From Eubacteriales Family XIII. Incertae Sedis bacterium (GTDB lineage: Bacteria > Bacillota > Clostridia > Peptostreptococcales > Anaerovoracaceae): a stretch of DNA of 7,399 bases. This document shows, one piece after another, positions 1 through 7,386 of this stretch. Numbering within the stretch: the stretch's first letter is position 1; every line of letters begins with the position of its first letter. Position numbers and translations under genes: made by a program. The stretch covers positions 1-7,399 of the forward strand of contig JAITTH010000123.1 of the NCBI GenBank assembly GCA_031287295.1, written 5' to 3'. The notes under the pieces are model-generated. The model did not search any database. It was not told the origin of the DNA and saw nothing but the letters and a program-made list of their open reading frames with translations.

Positions 1-71
1 ATGACTTTTTGTGGGGGCTTTTCGTCGCGTCCACTTGAAACTCATCGAAGCCAGACAGGGAAGACGCAGAA

Positions 72-141
72 ACCGTCCCCCGTATCGAAAAGTGGTCAAA
101 ATCGTACCGTCCCCTTCCGACCCCCGTCCCCTTCCGACCCC
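72..141. repeat. GC-rich direct repeats (CCGTCCCC core) downstream of the operon
   Basis: The non-coding stretch after the ydbT stop holds three same-strand copies of ccgtcccc, at 73-80, 107-114 and 124-131. The first two extend leftward to accgtcccc. The last two belong to a perfect tandem duplication with a 17-base period (ccgtccccttccgacccc at 107-124 and 124-141). Read in the direction of the operon the core is GGGGACGG. Its position just after an operon resembles dispersed intergenic repeats of Firmicutes, but this window alone cannot show that it recurs in the genome. In the rest of 1-160 I see no gene and no terminator with a clear stem and T-tract. Confidence 0.7.
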
Positions 142-160
142 GTTTTGAAGCGAAAGGGGA

Positions 161-1852
161 TCAGCGTTTTATCGTCTGTGAGTAGCGCTCGACCCAGTCT
201 AAGAACGCTTCCGCAAAGGGAAGGCGCACGTCGATTGTCGAAACCTTTCTCAGCATCGGAGATGCGGAGAAGACAGACACGGTCGCCAAATGGGTATACC
301 TTTGGAACGGATTTTGTTGCATCTGCGCATATTGAATCTTCCGGCGCGGGAAATAGACAAAGCGCCTTCCATAAGCTCCGCTACGCATAACAAGGAATTT
401 TTCATCGAAACCGATTGCCCGCCCTTTCCACGCGAAGAGGGCTGTAATCATTAAGAAGCCGGTAAGAAAAAAACCGACAGCAATCACGACAGCGAATATC
501 CATGAATAGGTTTCCCACCAAAGCGAGCCATACTGTTCGGAAAGCACCCGCGCAAGCAACGACGGAACAAGAATCAACGGAATCACGATAAAACAAAAGG
601 TCCAGCGCGCATAACGGAAAAAGCTGCGCCGTAAAGCTGCACCACTCAATGTTTCTAATGTCGCTTCCTCTGGCGCACCTGCATATTCAGGGAGAATCGT
701 GCAGATGAACTCGTCAACATGCTTCTTACGAATGAAGGGGTGAATGATGTTTGAGGCGATTTGCTGCTTCCCTTCGCTGTTTTGCATTTGCATTGCAACT
801 TTTTCAAGCATAATTTCCGAAAAACCGAAAATACGCCGTATCGCACCCTGCTTCACGCGGATTGCCTGTATGCGATCAACCGACACAACCGTGCTGACTT
901 TCGTGAGAAGCCCTCGATGGACCTCGATATTTTTGCCGTTGCGACGAACGGTAAAGCCCCAAAGCGAAATAAGCTTCCCGAGAATGGCGAAACCAAATGC
1001 AATCAATATCACAACAAGAACGAGAAGAATAATAAGTCCAACCGGCAGCTGAGCAAAAGCGTCGAGCCCCCTTTGCACATAGCTTTCTACTGTACCATAG
1101 GACTGCATCATCCCCATAACAATCCCCAAACCCTGTACGCCCATCGCAACAAAAAGCAGAATCATAACAAATGCGCTGGAGGAAGTGATCCCGGCAAGGA
1201 CGAGCTCTTTCACCGACAAACGGTATACGGTACCCTGCGCATCGCTTGCGAACTGTCCAAGTGGTACGTTATGATCAAAATAGGTGCCGACATCTGCAGA
1301 AAACTGATTGCCGACCGCATCTAGGTTGGCGCTTAAAGAGGCTTGGTAAGCGGCATTTCCACCGCCTTCTGCCACCGCCTTTCGGCGGAAAATTTCATTT
1401 TTAATCTGCTCGGCAACAACCGCCTCGATTCCGGGAATCTTTGCATCTGCATCACGATGTGAGCCTCCCGCCGTGTCGAGTTTCAGCGTCACAACACCCA
1501 AAAGTCGCTCAAACAGCGTCGCGTTGATGTCTGCCGTGTGCATTCGGCTGTAAGGAACATGTAAGCGGTTTCGAACAATAATTCCCTTGTAGATATGCAA
1601 TTCATTGCTTGTCAATTCCCACGTAAATCGCTTGTAATAGATGAATGCAAATAGCGTAATGACAATGAAAAATAGCAATAATACACCAATCACAATCAGG
1701 GGAATCGGTAGGACCAGATTGACATCGCGCAGCTGTATGATCGTGGGCACCAAACTGATGAGAAGAACAATCAACACCTGCCAGGTCCAACGAAAAATGA
1801 GCAGGGGAATGACTTTTTTGCTTATTTTCTGGGGACCATCATACATCTTCAT
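161..1852 (-). CDS. ydbT: YdbT-like membrane protein with three bPH2 domains
   Basis: A 563-residue membrane protein that alternates helix pairs with PH-like domains, the YdbT layout. Likely membrane segments are at about 14-38, 48-72, 219-245, 270-296, 417-436 and 449-475. The three bPH2 domains follow the helix pairs: 1) about 75-155 (ELHIYKGIIVRNRLHVPYSR, LDTAGG); 2) about 298-385 (IEVHRGLLTKVSTVVSVDRI, IFGFSEIMLEK); 3) about 480-545 (RSGAYGRRFVYFPRRKIQYA). An Ala/Gly/Asn/Ser-rich linker (about 160-208) follows the first domain and helps make the protein longer than B. subtilis YdbT (about 490 residues). It probably acts in the membrane with YdbS; its molecular function is unknown. The start is uncertain: ATG codons lie at 1852 (14-base overlap with ydbS) and 1846 (8-base overlap), with only a weak GGTG upstream of the second. 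Translation is probably coupled to ydbS. It is the last gene of the visible operon. Confidence 0.88.
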   Translation of the reverse strand: MKMYDGPQKISKKVIPLLIFRWTWQVLIVLLISLVPTIIQLRDVNLVLPIPLIVIGVLLLFFIVITLFAFIYYKRFTWELTSNELHIYKGIIVRNRLHVPYSRMHTADINATLFERLLGVVTLKLDTAGGSHRDADAKIPGIEAVVAEQIKNEIFRRKAVAEGGGNAAYQASLSANLDAVGNQFSADVGTYFDHNVPLGQFASDAQGTVYRLSVKELVLAGITSSSAFVMILLFVAMGVQGLGIVMGMMQSYGTVESYVQRGLDAFAQLPVGLIILLVLVVILIAFGFAILGKLISLWGFTVRRNGKNIEVHRGLLTKVSTVVSVDRIQAIRVKQGAIRRIFGFSEIMLEKVAMQMQNSEGKQQIASNIIHPFIRKKHVDEFICTILPEYAGAPEEATLETLSGAALRRSFFRYARWTFCFIVIPLILVPSLLARVLSEQYGSLWWETYSWIFAVVIAVGFFLTGFLMITALFAWKGRAIGFDEKFLVMRSGAYGRRFVYFPRRKIQYAQMQQNPFQRYTHLATVSVFSASPMLRKVSTIDVRLPFAEAFLDWVERYSQTIKR

Positions 1853-2330
1853 GCACCAATTTCGCGAGATCGGCAACGCGATTGCGTAGGGCGTCGGCAT
1901 CCGGAAGCAAAAGTCCGGGTATGGACTGTTCTCCTGCTGCCGTAGAAATGTTGATGGAGGCAAGACCAAACGGACGCATGATAGGACCTTGCGCGGTGTC
2001 TATAAACTGCACGCGAACAAGCGGAACAACGATGTGTTTGTGCACAATGATTCCTCTGTAAATTTCAATTTCATCCTCGCGCACAGCATAACGCCAACGC
2101 ATGTATCGGATTGGCGGAAGAATGATGCAGAGCAAAAGGAAACACAGCACCGTGATTACGGCAGCGAGAATCAAGAACCAAAAACCAAGCAAAGATTGAT
2201 ACGTGGCAATCCAAACCGGAATCGCCGTTGCGAAACAGAGAAGCGCCACAATGAAAGCCCATATGAATCCGGACACGCGCCATACAGTCGTCATCTTTTT
2301 ATGGAGTCTATTCTCAGGTATTGTTCTCAT
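1839..2330 (-). CDS. ydbS: YdbS-like membrane protein with one bacterial PH (bPH2) domain
   Basis: A 163-residue membrane protein of the YdbS family, close to the length of the Bacillus subtilis protein. Two hydrophobic segments lie at about 19-41 and 46-70, followed by a basic stretch (RYMRWRYA) and a cytoplasmic bPH2 domain (about 77-150) with the family pattern EDEIEIYRGIIVHKHIVVPL, VRVQFIDTAQGPIMRPFGLA and INISTAAGEQSIPGLL. The biochemical function is unknown. In B. subtilis the sigma-W-controlled ydbST pair has been linked to resistance against an antimicrobial made by another Bacillus, so an envelope-protection role is possible but only inferred here. The start at 2330 is chosen because the ATG overlaps the aroQ TGA (ATGA) and follows a strong GGAGG at 2341-2345; the frame extends further upstream, but inside aroQ. 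It overlaps ydbT at its end. Confidence 0.9.
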   Translation of the reverse strand: MRTIPENRLHKKMTTVWRVSGFIWAFIVALLCFATAIPVWIATYQSLLGFWFLILAAVITVLCFLLLCIILPPIRYMRWRYAVREDEIEIYRGIIVHKHIVVPLVRVQFIDTAQGPIMRPFGLASINISTAAGEQSIPGLLLPDADALRNRVADLAKLVHEDV

Positions 2331-2776
2331 CTTTTTTGTGCCTCCGATTCCTGTGCCACAGTGAAAAACAAGAGTGCGAGCCGATAACTTTCCTTCCCAA
2401 ACCCGGCGATAACACCTCTGCAAACCGGAGCGATCATAGAGGTCTGCCTGAATTCTTCCCTGGCATGGACATTGGAAAGATGTATTTCGATGACCGGTGC
2501 ACTGATCGCAGCAATGGCATCCCGAATGGCAATGGAATAATGCGTATAGGCACCGGCGTTCAGAATAATTCCATCAAAGGCAGATGCGTCCTGAATTGCC
2601 GACACAATTTCGCCTTCTACGTTGCTTTGAAAAAATGTGAGCGACACCCCTTCGCGCGCTGCGATCTGCGAAAGGTACACCTGGATGTCTTCCAACGTAT
2701 CCGTACCATACGTTCCGGGTTCGCGCGTGCCGAGCAGGTTGAGATTCGGACCATTGATGACGCTGATTTTTTTCAT
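2327..2776 (-). CDS. aroQ: Type II 3-dehydroquinate dehydratase
   Basis: Dehydrates 3-dehydroquinate to 3-dehydroshikimate (step 3); type II enzymes form dodecamers and do not use a Schiff base. The 149-residue length is normal. Visible family features are INGPNLNLLGTREP (7-20) with Asn11 and the loop Arg18, the catalytic Tyr23 in GTYG, Asn73 in ILNAGAYTHYS, His99 in IEIHLSN, then HAREEFR (104-110) and GVIAGFG (121-127). The ATG at 2776 gives the standard MKKISVINGPN start. A TTG at 2785 in the same frame is less likely because it sits only three bases from the AAAGGAG ribosome site. The gene starts 17 bases after pheA, and its ribosome site overlaps the pheA stop codon. Its TGA overlaps the ATG of the next gene. 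Confidence 0.96.
   Translation of the reverse strand: MKKISVINGPNLNLLGTREPGTYGTDTLEDIQVYLSQIAAREGVSLTFFQSNVEGEIVSAIQDASAFDGIILNAGAYTHYSIAIRDAIAAISAPVIEIHLSNVHAREEFRQTSMIAPVCRGVIAGFGKESYRLALLFFTVAQESEAQKR
2341..2345 (-). promoter_or_regulatory. Ribosome binding site of ydbS
   Basis: GGAGG on the minus strand, ten bases upstream of the ATG at 2330 and lying inside the aroQ coding region. It fixes the ydbS start at the ATGA overlap and shows the gene can recruit ribosomes itself as well as through coupling. Confidence 0.8.
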
Positions 2777-2788
2777 GACAAGCAATCG

Positions 2789-2795
2789 CTCCTTT
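2789..2795 (-). promoter_or_regulatory. Ribosome binding site of aroQ, overlapping the pheA stop
   Basis: AAAGGAG on the minus strand overlaps the TAA of pheA. It lies 12 bases before the ATG at 2776 and only three before the in-frame TTG at 2785. The ATG is preferred because three bases is too close and because the ATG gives the family's standard N-terminus. The spacing is slightly long, which may lower initiation. Confidence 0.7.
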
Positions 2796-3912
2796 ACAGT
2801 ATTTTATAACAACCGATGACCTCGAGGTACTCCGTTACACCACCTACATGCCTGAGCGTATCTGCCACGAGGGGATCGGAAATGTTGCCACCGACTTCCG
2901 CAAAGAATCGAAAACTTTGGTCGGATCCGGGCCGTGATTCGATTCGCGTAAGGTTCAATTCCGAAGAAGTGAATGGCAGCAAGGCTTCACAAAGCGAGCC
3001 CGCCCGATGTTCGAGTGAAAACGTAATGGAAATGAGATCACTCTCATCATTATATTCCGGCTGCGATGCAATGACCACAAACGAGGTGCGATTGCTTGAT
3101 GTATCCATGACGTCCGGACGCAAAACCTCTAGTCCGTAGAGTTCACCGGCGAGCCTGGAACCGATTGCCGCAGAACTGATATCCGCTTCGTCACGAACAA
3201 GTCGCGCCGCCACAGCGGTGTTGCTGCATGTTGCGCGTTCCCAGTATTTATCGGAGAGGAAATGCCTGCACTGCCGAAAACCTTCCGGATGCGAATAGAC
3301 CTTGCGAATGTCATGAAGAGAAGCCCCCTTCTTCGCCAATAGGCACTGTTTGATATCCACCCAGGTACGCCCTACGATGTAACAACCGTATTTGCGTAAG
3401 AGGTCGTACGTCTCGCCGATTGCTCCGGACTGCGAATTTTCAATCGGCACAATGCCATAGTCGGCATTGTTGTTTTTCACGACTTTAAAGACATCCTCGA
3501 AAAATTCCATGGGATGTAATTCGGCATCCGGGAAGAGCTTGCGTGACGCCTGCTCGCTCCACGCGCCGGGTACGCCCTGAAAGGCACACATCACATGATC
3601 GCGTTTCGGTTGAACAGGTGGGGGAAGCAGCGGTTCCTCTGTACCAAAAATGCTGATGCGTTGATAGCCACGCGCAAACGCCATAAGTGAGCGCATGAGT
3701 AAGGCAGCCTGTCCTTTGATTTCCTGCGGCGCCTGCCCTGCCGCCTGGTTGGCAACCTCCTGCTCGCGTTGTGGATCGTAGAGTGCCAGATTGTTCTCTT
3801 GTTTATAGGTTCCGATCTCCTTCGCCAAGGACATTCTGTCTGAAAACAGGCGGATAAGTTCCTGGTCAATCTGATCGATTTCATTTCTGTATGCGGTTAG
3901 ATCTTTGGTCAT
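2794..3912 (-). CDS. pheA: Chorismate mutase-prephenate dehydratase (P-protein) with ACT domain
   Basis: Converts chorismate to prephenate and then to phenylpyruvate, the precursor of phenylalanine. The 372 residues carry three domains. An AroQ-type mutase spans about 3-90, with conserved Arg9, Arg26, Lys37 and DPQRE (46-50). Prephenate dehydratase spans about 107-285, with AFQGVPGAWSEQA (110-122), IVPIENSQSGAIGETYDLL (154-172), YSHPEGFRQC (206-215) and NTAVAARLV (231-239). An ACT domain spans about 294-370 and keeps the AGSL (304-307) and ESRP (325-328) motifs linked to phenylalanine binding, so feedback inhibition is expected. One oddity: the conserved Thr-Arg-Phe motif of the dehydratase reads Thr-Ser-Phe (276-278), which may alter activity. 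The ATG follows an AAAGGG ribosome site at 3922-3927 with nine bases of spacing and lies 25 bases after the DAHP synthase stop. Confidence 0.95.
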   Translation of the reverse strand: MTKDLTAYRNEIDQIDQELIRLFSDRMSLAKEIGTYKQENNLALYDPQREQEVANQAAGQAPQEIKGQAALLMRSLMAFARGYQRISIFGTEEPLLPPPVQPKRDHVMCAFQGVPGAWSEQASRKLFPDAELHPMEFFEDVFKVVKNNNADYGIVPIENSQSGAIGETYDLLRKYGCYIVGRTWVDIKQCLLAKKGASLHDIRKVYSHPEGFRQCRHFLSDKYWERATCSNTAVAARLVRDEADISSAAIGSRLAGELYGLEVLRPDVMDTSSNRTSFVVIASQPEYNDESDLISITFSLEHRAGSLCEALLPFTSSELNLTRIESRPGSDQSFRFFAEVGGNISDPLVADTLRHVGGVTEYLEVIGCYKIL

Positions 3913-3937
3913 GATTCTATTCCCTTTCCTCTATTTG

Positions 3938-4945
3938 TTACGCGATTGCCTCACGCACCTTCGCGATGCTGGACATTAATTTTTCGAAAAATACGGGCGT
4001 GATGGACTGCTGACCGTCGCACAGTGCCGTCTCCGGCTGGTTATGAACCTCTATGATGAGCCCGTCGCAACCCGCCGCCACAGACGCCAGTGCCATCGGA
4101 TAAACCAGATGCCAATAGCCTGTACCATGTGAAGGATCTACCATGACCGGCAAATGCGACTTCTTTTTGAGCACCGGTACGGCAGAGACATCGAGGGTAT
4201 TACGCGTTGCCGTCTCGAAGGTTCGAATGCCGCGCTCACACAAGATAACATCGCTTTTACCGCCCACCAGAATGTAATCGGCAGCCATGAGCAACTCTTC
4301 AATGGTGCTGGACAGACCTCTCTTCAGCAGGACCGGTTTCCCGGTTTGTCCGACTTCCTTGAGCAGCGTAAAGTTCTGCATGTTCCGTGCGCCGACCTGA
4401 ATGACATCCACATCGCGTGCAAATACATCCAAATATTCAACCGACATAATTTCGGTAACGATGGGCAGCCCCGTCTTTTCTCGTGCGATCTTGAGAAGTT
4501 CCAGACCATCGAGCCCGAGCCCTTGGAACGAGTACGGCGATGAACGTGGCTTAAAGGCGCCCCCGCGGAGCATGGCAGCACCGGAGCGCTTCACATCTCG
4601 CGCAACGGAAAGAATCTGTTGTTCACTTTCGACGGAGCAAGGTCCTGCGGCAACCGCAAATTTTCCGCCACCGATGGTCTCTTTTCCGTCGATGCCCACG
4701 ATGCTGTCCTGCGGATGGAAATTTCGACCGGAAAGCTTGTAGGGTTCGGAAACTTTTACCACTTTTTCAACAAAATCATAGCGTTCTAAATTTTCGATAT
4801 CAATCTGCGATGTATCACCAGCCAGACCGATCATGTGCTTGCTCTGACCTTTGATATCCGAGATCATAAAACCCCGGGTTTCCATATTTTGCTTTAAGCC
4901 TTCCACCTGCGCTTCGCGGGCGTCTTCCGTTAAAACAATAATCAT
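3938..4945 (-). CDS. aroF: 3-deoxy-7-phosphoheptulonate (DAHP) synthase with N-terminal ferredoxin-like domain
   Basis: Condenses phosphoenolpyruvate and erythrose 4-phosphate to DAHP, the committed first step of the pathway. The 335-residue protein has two parts. Residues 1-70 form a small regulatory domain of the kind fused to Thermotoga-type DAHP synthases, where it mediates feedback inhibition by aromatic amino acids; that role here is inferred from family. Residues 80-335 are the (beta/alpha)8 catalytic barrel. The expected metal ligands are visible: Cys103 in AAGPCSVES, His273 in DPSHGTG, Glu299 in IIEVHNQPE and Asp310 in CDGQQ. Substrate-binding motifs include LRGGAFKPRSSPYSFQGLG (126-144), GARNMQN (185-191) and LLKRG (206-210). 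The ATG overlaps the preceding TGA as ATGA and is preceded by AGAGGA at 4955-4960, nine bases away. Naming in this family varies (aroF, aroG, aroA in Bacillus); the function is secure, the symbol less so. Confidence 0.95.
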   Translation of the reverse strand: MIIVLTEDAREAQVEGLKQNMETRGFMISDIKGQSKHMIGLAGDTSQIDIENLERYDFVEKVVKVSEPYKLSGRNFHPQDSIVGIDGKETIGGGKFAVAAGPCSVESEQQILSVARDVKRSGAAMLRGGAFKPRSSPYSFQGLGLDGLELLKIAREKTGLPIVTEIMSVEYLDVFARDVDVIQVGARNMQNFTLLKEVGQTGKPVLLKRGLSSTIEELLMAADYILVGGKSDVILCERGIRTFETATRNTLDVSAVPVLKKKSHLPVMVDPSHGTGYWHLVYPMALASVAAGCDGLIIEVHNQPETALCDGQQSITPVFFEKLMSSIAKVREAIA

Positions 4946-6309
4946 GATTTTTTGTCCTCTTTTCTATTCTGTAACACGGCATATGCCTTATTAAAAAGCA
5001 ATTCTCTGTCTGCCTCTTGATCAAAAAACAATTCGTCTGCAAGGATTCCTTGGTAGATGAGCATCGGCAGCCCATTTAGGATAACAAGCCCCCGTGCACA
5101 AGCGGCCGTGAGAAACGCCGATTGGGGCGGATCGTAGACAAGGTCGCATGCAAGTGCGTGATCGGGAAGCCTGCTCATAAATCGAAAATCCGTGAACTGC
5201 TCGGGAAAACTCTGCATCCCGAGTGGCGTCGCGTTGATCAGAACATCCGTGTCGCTGAGCAATTTGCTCTCGGGACAAAGCGCTTCCGCCCATGGAACAT
5301 AATTACCTCTGCAAGCTTCTGCGAGGTCTTCTCCGCTTTCTCGATTCCTGCCGACAATCGAAAGTCGCGACGCACCCTCAGACGCTGCCTTGTGGGCAAC
5401 TCCCGCTGCGGCACCGCCGGTTCCGAGCAATGTAATGTTCCGTCCGGAATAGCCAAACCCTTTTCTTTTTAATGCAAACAATAGCCCTTCCATATCTGTA
5501 TTATACCCGATGAGTCGATTTTTTTCCTTGACCACCGTGTTTACGGCGTTTGCATGGATTGCATCACCTCGAATCTCATCGAGAAACGGGATGATGTGCA
5601 TCTTGTGCGGAATCGTGACATTGATCCCTTTTAGGCTGCCTTTGCGGAAATCGCGCAGGCTCGCTCCGAGCCGCTTTGTCGAAACGCGAATGCGGCTGTA
5701 TGTTTCGTCTTTGCCGAATTCACGAAAGGTCAATTGATGCAGCTTCGGGGAAATCGAATGTTTGATCGGATCGCCGATGACCGCAAAGTCCGTCGCGATG
5801 CCACGCATAGATACGAGCGTAACGAGGTCTTCTAACGTTTTCCGAAAGCCTTTGTTGTTTGCAACCACGGCATTGGCGGCTTTTCGATAGAGCGGCAATC
5901 GCCTTCCGTAAATCTCCATAAGCCGATTTTCGTCGGTAAGCAATGGGCGTTTTCCACCCATAATCGCATTTTTCAGAATCTGCTTTGGCGGGCGATCCAG
6001 GAAAATGGTAAAACCGATTTGTTTTAACAGCTTTACGTTTTCGGGATTTTCGACGATGCCGCCTCCTGTTGCAAGAACAATGGAAGCAGACTTCGCATAT
6101 TTCTGAACAAATTCGGTCAAAATGCGCGTTTCCATCTTGCGAAAAACAGGCTCGCCTTTTTTTTCGAAAATGGCACGAATGGAGCACCCTTCTGCCTTTT
6201 CTATTTCCTGATCGGTATCGTAAAAATGAAAACCGATTGCTCGTGCGAGGCGTTTCCCATAGGTTGATTTACCGCTTGCGGGCATTCCTAGGAGAACAAT
6301 ATTTTTCAT
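4942..6309 (-). CDS. aroKE: Bifunctional shikimate kinase-shikimate dehydrogenase fusion
   Basis: A 455-residue cytoplasmic fusion expected to reduce 3-dehydroshikimate to shikimate with NADPH and then phosphorylate it with ATP. Kinase domain (about 1-165): Walker A GMPASGKST (8-16), the DTD pair (31-33), FRKME with Arg57, TGGG (81-84), the lid RPLL (121-124) and RRLPLYRKAA. Dehydrogenase domain (about 172-440): substrate serines in KHSISPKLH (183-191), catalytic Lys236 in NVTIPHK, Asp272 in GYNTDMEG, the dinucleotide loop GTGGAAAG (296-303), NATPLGM (359-365), DLVYDPPQ (389-396) and NGLPMLIYQG (412-421). Every key residue is present in both halves. The ATG at 6309 is chosen because it gives the standard MKNIVLLG start, overlaps the aroC stop as ATGA and follows a GGGCGG sequence; the frame runs further upstream, but inside aroC. 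The frame is unbroken, and no ribosome site precedes the internal ATG at 5808, so this is a true fusion rather than two genes. Confidence 0.96.
   Translation of the reverse strand: MKNIVLLGMPASGKSTYGKRLARAIGFHFYDTDQEIEKAEGCSIRAIFEKKGEPVFRKMETRILTEFVQKYAKSASIVLATGGGIVENPENVKLLKQIGFTIFLDRPPKQILKNAIMGGKRPLLTDENRLMEIYGRRLPLYRKAANAVVANNKGFRKTLEDLVTLVSMRGIATDFAVIGDPIKHSISPKLHQLTFREFGKDETYSRIRVSTKRLGASLRDFRKGSLKGINVTIPHKMHIIPFLDEIRGDAIHANAVNTVVKEKNRLIGYNTDMEGLLFALKRKGFGYSGRNITLLGTGGAAAGVAHKAASEGASRLSIVGRNRESGEDLAEACRGNYVPWAEALCPESKLLSDTDVLINATPLGMQSFPEQFTDFRFMSRLPDHALACDLVYDPPQSAFLTAACARGLVILNGLPMLIYQGILADELFFDQEADRELLFNKAYAVLQNRKEDKKS
4955..4960 (-). promoter_or_regulatory. Ribosome binding site of the DAHP synthase gene
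   Basis: AGAGGA on the minus strand, nine bases before the ATG at 4945 and inside the end of the aroK-aroE fusion gene. It supports the start at the ATGA overlap. Confidence 0.75.
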
Positions 6310-7386
6310 TTCCGCCCAGCGTTCATCAGGAATAAATCGAGCAGACCTAACGCGGTGCAGGCTTCTACGACGGGAACGGCACGAGGAACGATGCACGGGT
6401 CGTGACGACCGCGAATGACGGCAGTAACGTTTTCCGGAGGGTCACCATCAACGGTTTCTTGCGGTAGATGGATGGATGCGGTGGGCTTGATTGCGACGCG
6501 AGCGACAATCGGCATTCCGTTTGAAATGCCACCCAGAACGCCACCGCACTGATTGGTTTTGCTGTATATTTTTCCGGCGTTGACATAGAGCGGGTCGTTC
6601 GATGCGCTGCCGCGCATCGCGGAAAGCGCAAAGCCTTTTCCGAATTCGACGCCTTTCACTGCGGGGATTGAGAAATAGAGGGATGCCAGGACGCTTTCCA
6701 GCGAGCCGAAAAACGGCTCGCCAAGACCCGCCAGCGCGCCGGCGGCAATCACTTCAATGGTTCCGCCAACCGAATCGCTGCTTGCCATCGCCTGTTTTAT
6801 CTCCTCTTGAAACGCCTTTTCAAATTGCTCAGAAGCGGGAAAACCTTTTTGAGAAATTTTGATGAGATTCTGAATCGTTTCAAAATCGAGTAGAACGCCC
6901 ATAACATCCATGTCATCCGTCACCGTTCCAACGGAACGAATGCGCGCAAAGACACGAATGCCCTTCTCTGCGAGAATCAACTTCGCAACCGCACCGGCAA
7001 ACACAAGCGGTGCTGTGATGCGTCCCGAAAAATGCCCTCCCCCGGCAACATCCGCAAACTTTCCGTACTTGATGCGCGCCGTCCAGTCAGCATGTCCGGG
7101 TCTTAGGAAAGAATCATAATCTTGAGATCGTTTGTTCGTGTTTTCTATGGTACACGCAAGGGGTGTGCCCGTCGTATACCCATCTTTCACACCGGATAGA
7201 ATCTTCGGTACGTCATCTTCTTTGCGTTGTGTGGCAAGGAGGTCGTGTCCCGGTGCACGTCGCAGCATTTCTGCCGAAATAAAATCCAAGTCGATGGCGA
7301 CTCCCGCGGGTAAACCATCCAAAACCACACCGATTTCCGATCCGTGCGATTCCCCAAAAATACCAACACGTATTGCATTTCCCCAA
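6306..7386 (-). CDS. aroC: Chorismate synthase, 5'-truncated by the window edge
   Basis: Chorismate synthase removes phosphate from 5-enolpyruvylshikimate-3-phosphate to give chorismate, the last common step of the shikimate pathway, using reduced FMN in the cytoplasm. The frame stays open to the right edge and begins with WGNAIRVGIFGESHG, the usual N-terminus of the family, so only the start codon and a few residues are missing. Further family signatures are GGGHFSGRITAPLVFAGAVA near residue 120, GGVLGGISNGMP in the second half and RHDPCIVPRAVPVVEA near the C-terminus. The roughly 359 visible residues match the normal length. A GTG at 7328 is an internal valine codon, not the start. The TGA overlaps the ATG of the next gene (ATGA). 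Bases 7387-7399 are left out because they match a sequencing adapter, although they would also read in frame as Ser-Ser-Asp-Leu. Confidence 0.96.

Noticed and set aside
1..45. Short minus-strand frame starting with ATG at 45 and open to the left edge (MSFKWTRRKAPTKSH)
   Set aside because: It has only 15 codons, no ribosome binding site upstream and no recognisable family; it could be the start of a downstream gene but cannot be supported.
1..160. Possible rho-independent terminator after ydbT
   Set aside because: The best pairing (CCCCTT with AAGGGG around 130-160) is only six base pairs with a long loop and no following T-tract, so it was not annotated.
1..390. Plus-strand open frame of 129 codons from the left edge
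   Set aside because: It runs antisense to the end of ydbT, its first part covers the repeat region, the composition is Arg/Ser/Pro-rich as expected of a shadow frame, and no ribosome site or family motif is visible.
761..1324. Plus-strand open frame of 187 codons
   Set aside because: It lies wholly antisense to the well-supported ydbT coding region and has an unstructured Asn/Lys/His-rich composition.
4154..4543. Plus-strand open frame of 129 codons
   Set aside because: It is antisense to the conserved barrel of DAHP synthase and shows no family motif.
5806..5808. Internal ATG at the kinase/dehydrogenase junction as a separate aroE start
   Set aside because: No ribosome binding site precedes it and the frame is continuous with the kinase domain, so a single fused product is the better reading.
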